Assembly (NCBI GenBank): GCA_028023455.1
Contig: JAQFVV010000030.1
Coordinates: forward strand, 9,512,876 to 9,576,875
Direction: 5' to 3'
Length of the DNA: 64,000 nt
Source of the DNA: Epiperipatus broadwayi
Taxonomy: Eukaryota > Onychophora > Udeonychophora > Euonychophora > Peripatidae
Shown here in pieces: positions 1 to 11,809 of the stretch; the stretch's first letter is position 1, and each line of letters starts with the position of its first letter. The notes under the pieces were generated by a model. It had not been told where the DNA came from, ran no database searches, and worked only from the letters and a program-made list of their open reading frames with translations. A program made the translations under genes and the position numbers.

Positions 1-904
1 TAAATAATCACCCCAAGCTGGAAAAGACTAAATAATTGGCCTGGTCTACAGTAGACTCATTTCAAATCCAGTCACAAGATTGACTGTTAATTTATTTTTA
101 TTATTGGTCATTCATGATGATGGATGATTATTACTTATTTATAATGCTGGTGAATTTATGGTTGATTTTATCTATAATTACTCTAAGGAGTTAACTGGAC
201 TGATATATCATGCATTGATATAATATATAACATTTACTTATATATTTTTTTGATATTGCTCAATTACTTAATATTTTATACTAAATCATTATTTGTTATA
301 TTTTTCTGTTATTTTGGGAAATGATTATTTTTCATCATCCCACCTTCCCCATCCCATTATAATATATATATTATAATATGGTGATTTGTAATCCAATATT
401 TCTTTTAATCAGAACAAAATTAGGAGTTCTTAAAGTTTCACAATCATAAAATTTTATTATTTCAGCATAAATTATGATTTATCTTAAGTGACTTCTTTTA
501 TTTAATCTTGATTACATAATTTTTTTAATGCCTACTTTTTAAAATACATCAAATTCTATTGAAAATATAAATAACATGAAATTTATTATCTGTAATTATA
601 TATATAGAAAGTAGTCAGTACTACTATATGCTTCGTTTTATATAGGCATATAATTTTAAAAACATTAATTAAATCAATAATAAAAGAAAGCAATAATTTA
701 TTTTTACAAAATTATTTATCTCATCTCAAAAATTAATGTTGATTAGTTTATGTCCATTGAAAGTCTAAAATCAATCAAATCCATTCTGAATCTAATATAA
801 AGAAAAACTTTCTTAATTCATAATTAAATATATATATATTTTTGCTTGTTTCACTCATTTAAGTTGAATTAATTACAGCAATAATCATAAATTCAGTAAA
901 ATTT
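1..904. other. AT-rich intergenic DNA, no gene seen
   Basis: Only AT-rich sequence with short TA runs. I see no long reading frame, splice-site pair or recognisable repeat here. Confidence 0.5.
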
Positions 905-1215
905 TTGGGGCTTTTCATCATCAGATTTTCAGTGGTATGAATGGCTGAAGAGTTGGAGGTTGGAGTGGATTGAAACTTGTCCATTAAAGTATGAAGATTT
1001 GCTATCTTAATATAAACTGAGCTCTGATTATATATATGTGTGGGAGATGATAATCTGGACCAACTGATGAGTGCTGGTTCAGTATGAAATACGAATATTG
1101 GTGTCTATTTATCTTTTCTACATGTGTGTGGTCATGTGTATCAGTGGTATGAGATAGTGTGGATAATTGATAGGTACTTGAAAGTCTGAATTCAAATCCC
1201 CTATATTTACTAAGA
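905..1215 (+). repeat. Family B repeat, tRNA-like module at 3' end
   Basis: This copy shares with at least a dozen others in the window a body running from a CATCATCAGATTTTCA block, through a GAAGAGTTGGAG block, to a tRNA-like tail. The tail has an A-box-like TCAGTGGTATGAGATAG near 1140 and a B-box-like GAATTCAAATCCC near 1187, about 45 bp apart, which suits an internal RNA polymerase III promoter. The orientation is defined by the A then B box order. The tRNA-like part sits at the 3' end rather than the 5' end, which is unusual for a SINE. Confidence 0.7.
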
Positions 1216-2009
1216 AGTAAGTAAATTAAGACAGGTGTATTACTTTATAGGTGAATATATTATTTTTAAATGTGTTATAAGTAATATATATATATATACA
1301 TCTGACTGTGTGTATTAAAAACATATTTTACATTATTCATTATTATTTAAAAATTTTGGTATATATAATAAGGCTTGGAATCAAATATTACAGATACAAA
1401 AATAAATTGGTCTAAATTTTTGAAAATAGAACTATAACATTTTGAAAATCATTATTATTGTTGTTTTTGAAGACATGACTCTTCTTAAGTCTAATCTAAC
1501 TCTTGGAGGCGATTAAATAATTTCTGAGATATGGATTTAAAAATATTTTCCTGAAATGATTTTTTTTAATAATAAAATACAGCTTCATCGTAATCTCAAG
1601 TTATTTTTTATGTTTCACTTTGTGGCAGTTTCTAACTTAAAAAAACACTAGAGATCAGAAGATATTATTTTTAATTAACCACTTCATTTTACTTATTGAA
1701 AAATAGAAAATATTTTAATTTATATTTAAATAGTGTAACAATTTATTTTTTCGATATTTTTTATTCTTGCTTAATATAAACACATACTAAAAATATTTAA
1801 AAATAAAATCTACAAAAAAGTTTTTTTTAAAAGTGTGTGTGTGGGGAAACATCCCAAATATTTGGACCCATTGGAAGGTCTTTTTTGCAAAGAAACTCAA
1901 GTAATTTCACTCGAAAAAATATTTGTCTGTAGATAATATGTTAGTGACATTCGATTTATTTTTCACTTTAAACAGTATATATCTGAATCACTCAAAACAT
2001 ACATAATAC
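1216..2009. other. AT-rich intergenic DNA, no gene seen
   Basis: Contains a short TA run near 1288 and homopolymer tracts. Nothing coding is recognised. Confidence 0.45.
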
Positions 2010-2105
2010 TTTTTTTTTTTCATATGTCATAGCATCGGCCGGGAGGCGAACCCATAACCGTCTGCAACCAACTACTTGCTTGCAAGGCGGCTGCGATTCG
2101 TCTTT
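2010..2105 (-). mobile_element. tRNA-derived SINE, copy 1
   Basis: Read on the minus strand it has a tRNA-like head and a B-box match (GGGTTCGCCTCCC), then GATGCTATGACATATG and an A-rich tail, which appears on the plus strand as the T run at 2011-2020. The same module recurs near 7.8, 59.6 and 60.9 kb. The head end is degraded (GATTCG replaces the GCTGACCTC seen elsewhere). No clear target duplication was found for this copy. Confidence 0.75.
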
Positions 2106-3615
2106 AGATAAAATAATGTTTTTTTTTTTTTATAGACTCTAATGTAATAAAACAAAGGTCTTATTAATTTTTTTTAAAATAAAAAATTTTAAACATTTCA
2201 TTGTTTTACTGTTTGTATTTGTATATATGAAATATTATTTGAAATTTTCTAATTACGGTAAGATTAAATGTTTGCAACATTTTCAATGAGTTGAAACAAA
2301 TGTGTTATAAAATAAATAATAAACTATGAAGAACTTATTATTCCGGCCTATAGTTTATATATTGATTATGACCTACCTTTAACTATATATTATATACTTT
2401 TCTCTATATAATAATAATTTCCTCTACACTATATCCCTCTCCTCATACTTATTTGTTCATTATAGGTAAATGTAAAGAAAACTGAGACTCAATAATTATT
2501 AGAGCATTATGTTATCCCATTGCCCAATAGTTAAATTTATACTCAAAGTTGCATTGACATTCATACTGATTACATAATATTGTTTAAATATTTATATTTA
2601 CCAAAAATTAAATGTCATGATCCCCATTATATATAGAGTAAATGTTAATTACTCTCCATTGCTTATAATTCCGTGTTAAATTATCTCAATTATTTAGTTA
2701 GGTTGTTCAAAGTTTTTAGAAAAGTGCAATGTTTATAGTAAAATTAAAACTTTATAACACTTGTCAATACATTCATCTCTAATTAATAACATACATATTA
2801 GTATAGAACATAAATATTTCAAACGACCTGATCAATTATAACTAGCTTGGAAATTAAACTAATTATTTTTAATTTTATAGGTATTAAATTTGAGATCATA
2901 TTCTATTACATTATTCTGTCAGAAGCAATAGTCAATAGATATTTTATATTCATATTTGTGAAAACTTTCAGATTTCCATTTTTTAAAAAAAAGTAAGGTT
3001 AATGAGCGATTGCTAAACATTGTGTATTAGTCAACTTTGTTGATTTATGAGGTTATTTATATATTTTTTCTTTTTATCTTTGTCCACTATTCTTATATTT
3101 TCAATCAAATGTATGTTTATATGGACATAAATAGTATACTATTTTAGATACAACAATCTTTTCTTCTCTTAATCATTGATTTACACTTTTACTTGCCTTC
3201 TATAGAATATCTTGATTCAATGATATATGACTTTCCATATTCAGATGATATTTTATACATGCAGTTTTTGTTTTCAAATTTTAAAGTTTAGATTTTGTTG
3301 GGGTTAATTTTTTTTTTTTTTTTGCAATGTGCTTTACATTTGGAATGCTAATCTCATATTACATTGATTGCAGATTTTATATAATTTATCTGCTATTATT
3401 AGTATGTATAAAATACGTTAGAGTAATTATCATTGCTTTTTTTTAATGTTCTTTTTTGTTTTTTATTTAAGGTTTTGGTAATAGTTGCTCATGAAAACCA
3501 CTCTTTGTGAGAGTGTGTTATTTACTGGTCTTTTTTTTCTTTCAAATCACCAGCTTCTAACTAGATGTCTTTTATTTTTCTCATTACTTAGAATTTTATT
3601 TTTTTTTGTATTTTT
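2106..3615. other. AT-rich intergenic DNA, no gene seen
   Basis: Homopolymer T runs (2120-2131, 3309-3323) and AT-rich unique sequence. A 61-codon frame at 3485-3670 is hydrophobic and ends in family A repeat DNA, so it is not supported as a gene. Confidence 0.45.
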
Positions 3616-3702
3616 GTTAAAACAGGCAAAACTCACTATATATATTACCACACACAGCAAGCTAGAGTAATCAATGCATAAGAGGAGATGGTCATGTGAT
3701 GT
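3616..3702. repeat. Family A repeat, short inverted-pair remnant
   Basis: Begins with GTTAAAACAGGCAAAACTC and the CACACACAGCAAGC block, and ends with GGTCATGTGATGT, which are the characteristic outer ends of family A. Nearly all of the interior, including the hammerhead, is missing. This is the shortest two-ended copy in the window. Confidence 0.7.
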
Positions 3703-4691
3703 ATTTTTGTTATTAGATATTTATGCTAAGTATTTTTATGTTTATGGGTTTGATTATAAAGAATAGTTCTGATTTTGTTTTAAAGTATACTTTTCAAATG
3801 GATATCTAAGAAGATCAATTTTTGTTTTTAATTCTAATTCTATTGAGAATGTAATTGAATAAGATATATTGTTGATGCGTGTTCAAAATATTTACAATAA
3901 ATATTTCACTAAGCAATGTGTATCATTAACATAGTGAATTCCGTTAATCAGAAGTGACAATGGTAAATAATGTAGCTTATTCACACGAATCAGGGATAAC
4001 AAACAAACTAAAGATATATATTACTTCAGGCAAGTATAATATCAAATCAACAATTTGAAACTATGGAATATTACAAGAAGTTCCTAATCTATATAAAGCT
4101 TGAACTTATAATATTGAAGAGATTTGATCTATGAAATGCCATGAGAATTTGAAATATATGACCATGAAACTAGCTAGCCCATAATAAATTATTAAAAATA
4201 TAAAGTAATGACCAGAAAAAAAAAGATAGACATATATGAAGTAGCAGATCATAGAGTATATCAATATATATATATGTGTGTGTTCAATTAATACAAGAAT
4301 ATTGAACAGAAAGAAAAAGATAAAAAGAAAAAAAAATGTAAAGGAGCTGCACATTTAACAATGGCAAATACCACCACTAAAAGGCTTTTAAAATAGGAAA
4401 TTTAAAATTCAACTAGCTGGCATCTTTTAGTGTATATGCAAGTTGGTTAATGTCACTTTAAGTTTATTATTCATAAACCTAAAGGTCAACAGTTTAATTC
4501 CCAAAACAGTTGCCACTATCCAAACCAATAACACCTGAAAAAGAGAGAAGAATAGCAACATCTCCACACTACTAATAATGGTATATATTTAGAAAGATAT
4601 GTAGTTTATATTTTTAAAAAGACATTTAACAATGATAGAAATAATTCAACACATATAATAACAGATAAAATGCTATTTTTTAAATCTTCAG

Positions 4692-4729
<38 letters not shown>

Positions 4730-4740
4730 GATTTCATATT
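3703..4740. other. AT-rich intergenic DNA with a TA microsatellite
   Basis: Unique AT-rich sequence. A pure TA dinucleotide run lies at about 4693-4728, directly before the end of the Penelope-like relic. No gene recognised. Confidence 0.5.
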
Positions 4741-5400
4741 ATTATTATTTTCGGGATATTTTGTGTGGTAAAATAGCTAAATAGTTGACGTTTCAGTACA
4801 ATAACTACCTTTTTTAAAGCTTTCTCTTTCTCATATCATATGAATGCGTGTGAGATTTAAGATCGTTTTTATCTTTTTGTTTCTCCTCATACTTAAATTC
4901 TATTGGTTGAGAAGTTTTAAATTTTATTTTGTCCTCCAGTAGCTTCTTCCAAATGTTAATCTTCTTTAATTCACACTTTTTGTTTATGCTCTTGGGCCTT
5001 TTAAAAATATCTATAGCTTATCTTAGCAATCTCTGGTCATATTGTTCAATTTTTGCTAGAATATTTGTTTTATCAAAATTGATATTATGATTAGTTAATT
5101 TTATGTGAGAATAAATAGCAGATGAATTGGATTTTTCTCTGACTGCCAAAATGTGTTCTTCCTTTCTAATATTTATTCTACGATTAGTCTGTCCAATATA
5201 TGTATGTGAACAGATCCTACATGTAATTTCATATACACCATGACACTCCAAAGAAAGTTTGTCTTTAGGAAGTGGAAACATTTCATTAATTTTTTTAAAA
5301 GTAGTGTAAACTATGTGAATATTATTATTCTTTAAAATGTTACCAATTTTATCAGTTACTCCTTTTATATATGGCAAAATTGCCTTAATTTCTTATGTAT
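4741..5400 (-). pseudogene. Penelope-like element relic, GIY-YIG endonuclease end (PLE-1)
   Basis: The minus-strand frame at 5377-5018 (119 residues) contains a GIY-YIG core: GVYEITCRICSHTYIGQTNR, followed by the RINIRKEEH helix with its conserved Arg and Glu-His, then SSAIYSHI. The C-terminal GIY-YIG nuclease nicks target DNA in Penelope-like retrotransposons, and the neighbouring residues (SHIKLTNHNINFDK) match the family. The matching reverse transcriptase is absent, so this is a 5'-truncated copy. After the frame breaks, the remaining 3' part runs to about 4741 and ends with a GTACTGAAACGTCAAC block and ATATCCCG, which recur at 28.4, 29.4 and 56.8-57.0 kb. Non-functional as it stands. Confidence 0.88.
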
Positions 5401-5481
5401 CAAAATCTTTTTTTCTTTTTATATGTATAGCCCTATTAATAATGCTATAATGAAGAAGCATTTTTTTAGTAACAGAAATAT

Positions 5482-5731
5482 CACATGACCACCATCTCTT
5501 ATGCTTGTGTATAACTGTTGTTATGCCACACACAGCAAGCTAGACGCAGTGCTCTCAGATCCAAGGCTCCTCACTGATGAAGGCCACAAGCCAGAAACTA
5601 GTCTGGGGATATTGGATGAGTAGGCATTAGATGGGAATTTTATGCACAAGCCTTCTGGCATCCATTGATTACTCTGGCTTGCTGTGTGTGGCATACATAT
5701 AGTGAGTTTTGCCTGTTTTAATAACAAATAT
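5482..5731 (+). repeat. Family A repeat with hammerhead core
   Basis: Inverted-pair arrangement. A short minus unit (5482 to about 5540, starting CACATGACCACCATC) is joined to a longer plus unit carrying the hammerhead, the ATGCACAAGCCTTCTGGCAT block and the GTTTTGCCTGTTTTAATAAC end. Family A is present near 3.6, 6.1, 11.9, 21.2, 27.2, 27.7, 29.6 and 30.5 kb. It has no coding potential; the frame on the opposite strand is a by-product. It probably represents terminal repeats of a Penelope-like or retrozyme-like element. Confidence 0.8.
5559..5617 (+). ncRNA. Hammerhead ribozyme candidate HHR-1a (type I, minimal stem III)
   Basis: Catalytic core CTGATGA at 5574-5580 and GAAAC at 5594-5598 are intact. 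Stem III is the minimal AC-TA-GT pairing at 5597-5602, giving a GTC cleavage site with predicted cut after 5603. Stem I is formed by TCCTCA (5568-5573) with TGGGGA (5604-5609), including one G-U pair, and extends past an internal loop as ATCCAA (5559-5564) with TTGGAT (5612-5617). Stem II is a short GGC/GCC helix closed by an A-A mismatch at 10.1/11.1, which would weaken activity. Short stem III type I hammerheads are known in Penelope-like terminal repeats and retrozymes. Confidence 0.75.
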
Positions 5732-6021
5732 CCTGGAGAAAATGGCTATCATCAGAAAGTCTCTTGGTTGTTTTGAGTGGTGTGGCATTTGGTTCTCTAG
5801 CCACACATAGATGAATTTCTTTTAATAAAAATCATCATATTGACTGTTATAACTGGAGTATTGAAAAATACTTTAAAATAAGTCAATAAAATATGACTTT
5901 TGGTGAAAAAACAGTTTTCATCAGTGGTTGTTTCTCTCTTCAGCAAGACAGCTTCAATAGTAGATTACACTCTATAAAGCTACATGGAATGAACTGTTGG
6001 ACTCCTAGAATTAGAATGATA

Positions 6022-6310
6022 GTTGATTAAAACAGGCAAAAACTTTACATAGAGTAATGCCACTTAGTGCAAGCCAGAGTAATCAATGGATGCCAGAAGG
6101 CTTGTGCATAAAATCCCTATCTAGTGCCTACTCATCCAATATCCCCAGATGAATAGGTACTAGATAAGAATTTTATGCACAAGCCTTCTGGAAGCCATTG
6201 ATTTCCCTGGCTTGCACTGAATGGCATTACTATATGGAGAGTTTTGCATGTTTTAATAACAGCTATGAGCAAACATAAGAAATTGTGATCTTGTGATGTT
6301 TAGTGGTTTA
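6022..6310. repeat. Family A repeat, both arms present as an inverted pair
   Basis: Left arm starts AAAACAGGCAAAAACTTTAC and the right arm ends with GTTTTAATAACAGC and GATCTTGTGATGTTTAG. The two arms are inverted copies that meet near 6130-6150, inside the CTACTCATCCAATATCCCCAG segment, so the hammerhead core is lost from both. Confidence 0.8.
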
Positions 6311-7726
6311 ATGCCTAGTTGATTATTTGAGACCTATTTATGTCCCTTTGATGTTGTTCAAATAACATATTTTTCAAACAATGTATGTGTCACCAGCTAA
6401 GGAATATATGACATTTGCATCATTACAATAATACATTTGTAGAAAAACACCCTGTTTATTCTCCTCAAAATATGTTATTGATACAAATTTTAGTACATTA
6501 TATTCTGATTTTATATATAAATATGCGGAAAAAAAGACAAAAAAAAAAGTTTTTCTTTTCTCTCTTTATTTATATTTCACAACATAGAAATAAAAATTCA
6601 CTGCCAACTTTAAAATTTTTTAAATACAATTTCTAAAATATTATCAATTCCAAAATTTTAATCTTATTTTTAGTATTGTCATCCAGTTTTACTGTGAAAC
6701 GTGAGAAAATTTTATATAACACTCAGTTCAGGAAAGGAAAACTAGAAATGCTTCAAATTTAGAAATTTTTTAAAGAAATTGTGCAAATTCTTTGGCTACT
6801 CAGACTACTTTTTTTTCCTCCTTTACAATGTTATTATCATTCAGTTTCTCATAAATTGCAAAAGAGTACTTAATAATCTTTAATAATGTATATGAATTAA
6901 TATTTCTTTTAGGCAGTTTACAGTTTTGTTTCTCAAGTGCCATGCATATATGTGCATACACACAAATAGCAGTTTGTATATTTATGAGTCAATTCACATG
7001 ACTTTTATTAAACTCAATTTTTTTCTCTGCATTTTATAGTATAACAAATCTGGGCTGCATCATATTTATTATAGCTACAATATATAGATAATATTATCAG
7101 TCAGAGCAATGGTTGAATAATTTTTTTCATTCATGATATAATGTAAAAAAATTAACCAATCACTATGTAGAATATATGTTTTTCTCCAACTGCTTTGGAT
7201 AAGATAATGATTTTGCTTTTATGTTAATATTGTAACTTAGATCAAGTTCTTTTTAAAGGATAAATATGATATTTTTATGCTATGTATAAGTCTTTTTCTT
7301 TTAAAACTATTTCAATACAATTTAATATCATGCAAGACATACATTTAAACTATTTCATAAGCATCTAAATATATAATTAAATTAATATTATTAAATATAT
7401 ATAAGCAATTGAGTAGATGTAATTACTAGAGTATCATTCTCTCTCTCTCTCTCTCTTTCTTTAATATATATAAAGAAAGCAAATCAATTTCATTTTCTCA
7501 TTTCATTCTCGATTTTTCTGATAATAAAATGCAAATATACATATTTTTATTTTCACAATGTATGGAAATTGATCAGCTTTCTTTTATATAATAAAATGAA
7601 GAAGGAATTAACTGCATATTTTTTTATATCAACAATGATTATATAAATAAATATAAAGCTAAAACCAGTTTTTAGCTATCCATCATTCCAATGAGCATAC
7701 ACTTTTGAATATGGAAGACATTTCAT
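6311..7726. other. AT-rich intergenic DNA with CT microsatellite
   Basis: A CT dinucleotide tract lies at about 7436-7458. The rest is unique AT-rich DNA without recognisable coding sequence. Confidence 0.45.
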
Positions 7727-7850
7727 AAATTGACTTTTTTTTTCTCATGTGTCATAGCATCAGTCGAGAAGCGAACCCGCTAACCCGGGACAACTGCTTC
7801 CAAAGCAGCGGTCGCTGACCTCTCGACCACCAATGCTTGACAAATTGACT
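7727..7850 (-). mobile_element. tRNA-derived SINE, copy 2, with 9-bp target duplication
   Basis: Element body 7736-7841 is flanked by AAATTGACT at 7727-7735 and 7842-7850. On the minus strand the head reads TGGTGGTCGAGAGGTCAGCG (A-box-like), then a CTGC/GCAG hairpin, then GCGGGTTCGCTTCTCG (B box), GATGCTATGACACATGAG and an A-rich tail. The duplication and tail indicate LINE-mediated retroposition. It is not a functional tRNA gene: there is no acceptor stem. Confidence 0.85.
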
Positions 7851-8832
7851 ATACTGTATTTGAATATTTATTTACATAATTAGTGTTGGTCATTACATCA
7901 CCAAAAGGATTAATTAGTATTAAAAGATTAATTCCTATTTCATCTTATTAGATGTGAAAAAGTTTTTTTAATTCCCAGAAATTAAAATAAAATCTGCAAT
8001 CCGAAAGAATGCTTTAACATTCATGTAAATGCGCACAGGTAACAAACAGACAAATAAGTTTACAAAAATAATTAAAAATAAAGTTTAAAAATTTTAAGAT
8101 GGTCTTTTAAATTTTATTATTAAAAAAAATCTTAGTAACTTGGATAAAAAAAATATAATAAAAAACGAAAGTAAAAAAAAAAAAATTTAAACTATATTAA
8201 TAAAATAAATAAAAAGTAATTTATTAATAAAATATATAAATATAGCATTAATGAAGCTAAGCAATAAAAAAAGGGAATTGTTTTATTTTAAAAAAATAAT
8301 TATTATTGTTATAAAAAGAATATAAATTATCAATTTGACTCCAATTACTAAATCAGTAACAGAAGTAAATTAATAGCAACTGGAAGTGCGACAAAGATTT
8401 TAGTAATGTGTTAAAAAATAAATAAATGGAGAATCCTACCTGAGGGAGCTTTGAGATTTTGACCTACAGAAGCAAAAACAACTCAGATTATCTCATAGAA
8501 ATAAAATATATATATACAAATAAAAATAGATAAATTCTCAAGAGAATAAAAATCAGCTGAGACAAAAATATCCCATAATATGAATATTAAATATATTATA
8601 GACAATTTGAAATAAAATAACTTTAAAGGTGTAATTTGTAAATAAAAAGCTTTTTTTCAGAACAATTTGTCTAACATTGATTTATTATTTAATTTCTGAG
8701 TAAATATAATTTTGATTCTCAAATGATAAAAAATATTTTTTTTAAAATTAAAATTATTAAATCTAAATTACTCTTAATTAATTTAATGCAGAAAATAATT
8801 ATAATTTAAATTACATATTATGTATGTAAATA
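7851..8832. other. Very AT-rich intergenic DNA
   Basis: Poly(A)-dominated tracts (for example 8157-8190). No gene or repeat recognised. Confidence 0.45.
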
Positions 8833-9225
8833 GATCATGTCCAGTACATGAGAGGTCAGATTGACTTATGGTAAACATGGATAGGATAAGAAAGTTGGCA
8901 TAAAGGTGGGCTTTGAGCGTTCCATCATCAGATTTTCAATGAAATGGACGGTTGAAGAGTTGTGGGGTGGGGTGGCGTGGTTTGAAGCCTGTCCATTAAA
9001 ATATGAAGATTGGCTATCTTAATATAAAGCTGAGCATTGATTGTATATATTTGTGGAGATAGTAATCTGAATCAACTGACGAATGCTGGTTTAGCATGAA
9101 TTACGTATATTGCTGATTATTTATCTTTTCGACATGGGTGTGATCAAGTTTTTTAGCAATATGAGATAGCATGTATAGTTGATGGTCATGTGGAAATCTG
9201 AGTTCAAACCCCTATGTATTATAGA
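8833..9225 (+). repeat. Family B repeat, long copy
   Basis: Starts with GTACATGAGAGGTCAGATTG and runs through the GAAGAGTTG block to the B-box-like GAGTTCAAACCCC near 9201-9213. It is one of the most complete single copies and shows that the 5' end carries the GAGAGGTCAGATTGAC block. Confidence 0.7.
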
Positions 9226-9526
9226 TAGCTTGTAAAATTAAAACATTGCATAAAAATGAAAAAAGAATATTATTTTGGGGGAAATAGTTTATTAATTTAT
9301 TTATATAAAGTTTATATACATAATGGTTGCATAGTGTGATCGGTAGCAATGACATGATAATGAAAAACACCCTATTTGTGATTATTTGCTTCCAAACATT
9401 TAAGTTATGATCAGTAAACTAAGGAAGACAATACATGATTTGTTAGAGATGCATTTAAAAAAACAAAAAACTAGAGCATTTACTAAAATAGCTTTTCACA
9501 GATAAATTTGTTTCCAGTTTTAGCAT

Positions 9527-9940
9527 TAATTAGAAGGGACTTGAACTCAGACTTTCAAGCTCTTTACAGCTATGCACTCCATCTTATATAACTGATACAC
9601 CTAACCACATACATGTAAAAAGATAAATGATCTCCAATTTACATATTTCATGCTGAACCAGCTCTCATCAGTTAGTTGGGATCACCATCTCTCACACATA
9701 TATGCATTCAGTGCTCAGTTTATATTAAGATAGAATATCTTCAAATTTTAATGGACAAGCTTTAATCTTTCTCTATCCTCCAACTCAACTCTTCAGTTAT
9801 CCATATCATTGAAAAACCAATGATGGTACACTCCAAGCTCTTATTGATGCCAATATTATTGTCATACCTATGTTGACTTTAAGTCACTCTGAGACCTCAC
9901 ATATAGTACTTTTAAATGTTCATTTAAATACACAGAAGAG
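9527..9940 (-). repeat. Family B repeat
   Basis: Reverse complement of the family B unit: starts with the inverted B-box block GACTTGAACTCAGAC, passes the CATGCTGAACCAGC block and ends near the GAGACCTCACATATAGTAC block. Confidence 0.7.
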
Positions 9941-9959
9941 CGATAGGCCAAATACAGGC

Positions 9960-10155
9960 TGAATTGGTAATATTCAAATATAAGTACATTGTTTATACTA
10001 CACTCAATGTAATTAGAAGGGACTTAACTTTCTACAGCTATACATTCCATCTTATACAACTGATACACCGGACCACATATATGTGAAAATGATAAATGAT
10101 CTCCAATACTCATTGGTCCAGATCACCATCTTCCACACACACACACACACACACG

Positions 10156-10195
<40 letters not shown>

Positions 10196-10735
10196 GTGTT
10201 TGGTTTATATTAAGATAGCAAATCTTAAACTTTAATGGACAAGTTTCAATCTTCTCCACTCTCATTATATTTGAACATTACATATTTAAGCCTATATTCT
10301 ACTAATTCCTCTTCTGTGTATTTAAATAAATATTTTAAGGCCCTATATGTGAGGGGTCACAGTGACTTAATGTCAATATGGGTATGACAATAATATTGGC
10401 ATCAACAAGGGCTTTGAGCAAACCATCATTGGTGGAAGAGTTGGAGGGTAAAGAAAACTGAAGTCTGTCCATTAAAGTTTGAAGATTTGCTATCTTAATA
10501 TATGCTGTGCACTGAATTTATATATATATGGGACGTGGTGATCTGAACCAACTGAAAAGTGCTGGTTCAGCAAGAAATATGTATATTGGAGATCATTTAT
10601 CTTTTTCACATTATGTGGACAGTTGTATCTATATGATAAAGTGTGTAGCTGTAGGAAACTTGAAAGTCTGAATTCAAATTCCTTCTAATTACATTGTTTA
10701 GTATAGACAACATACTTATATTTGAATATTAATTT
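9960..10735. repeat. Family B inverted pair (foldback)
   Basis: A minus-oriented family B unit (about 10010-10262) faces a plus-oriented unit (about 10330-10690). Flanking DNA is also inverted: AATATTCAAATATAAGTA at about 9970 has its complement near 10715. The whole stretch can therefore form a hairpin with arms of about 350 bp, centred near 10300. Confidence 0.75.
10134..10196. repeat. CA/TA compound microsatellite
   Basis: A CA run with one interruption, followed by a TA run, inside the minus family B unit. It replaces the ATATATGTG segment present at this place in other copies. Confidence 0.9.
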
Positions 10736-11808
10736 TAGCATTAGTTTTTTTTTATATTTTTCAATATAATTAGAATAATACTTGTAAATGTTTTTTCCTC
10801 ATGATGTAGAAACTATTTATTCCACCAAATTGTTAATGAATACATGTAACAGAGAATCTTAACTAATAGGTATTATTTACTTTTAAGGCATTGTTTTTTG
10901 ATCAAATATCAAAAGACACCATGGATAATCCACAAACACATAAAGTTATAAGCAAGAACTGTATTATTATGGTACTTAACGTTTTTCTTTGTCTTTAGTG
11001 AGTAATATTTACAACTTCATGTTTTAGAATTGGTAACAGATTTCAAACAAATGACTCATGTACGGTCAAGGGTTGGGGGGGGGGTTCCTGACAGATATTT
11101 TAAATACTTTCTCTGGCTAAGCATTCATCACAAAGCTTGTTGAGGAATTGGCAATCCTCATTGTTTATAACTTACAAGCTTAAAAGAATAGGGTCATGTG
11201 ATCTATGACTCTTATTTTGACTATTTAACTTATGTATTGTTTCTGAATTAATATTGAACCGAATTATAAATTCTTTTTAAAAAATGGTGTAGAAAAGATA
11301 AAAGAACACTTTCAATTAGGATTAAGAGCATATAATAATAATAATATATAGTTATACTTTTTAAGTCTAGAAATGTTTTATCCAAAATAGGATTGTTCTT
11401 ATGAGTCATTAGGAAATGTAGGATAAGTTGTTAATATTTAAATTAGCCAACAAATCTCAAATATATATAGTGTAGAGAAAACATTTTTAAATCTAAATAG
11501 ATAAGATGAAAAACTGATGGTAATAGAAATGACTTGAAATTCATATTTTTCAGAATTTGCAAATAACTTGGTTTTTGTAAAATATTAATGCAATTATAAA
11601 ATTAGACACTTTAGATGTTGATGTAAATGTATGTGGTATTCAGAAAAATAATTGTGCTGAGTCACTCAAGTTAATAATTTTTTAATGATATTCACAGTCA
11701 TATTAAATAGATACACCCATGGCTATAATGAACTCATTTGTCATCACTATTTAAAAATTTCGTTCAATTAAGTTATAAAATGTATAAGTTTCTAATACTA
11801 CCTTCATA
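10736..11808. other. Intergenic DNA, no gene seen
   Basis: AT-rich; a G run occurs at 11076-11084. GGGTCATGTGATCTATG near 11190 resembles the outer end of family A, but no other part of that family is clear here. Confidence 0.4.
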
Positions 11809-11809
11809 T

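Noticed and set aside
7736-7841. Possible tRNA gene on the minus strand
   Set aside because: A and B boxes and an anticodon-like hairpin exist, but there is no 7-bp acceptor stem, the 3' side continues into GATGCTATGACA and a poly(A) tail, and target duplications flank it. It is a SINE.
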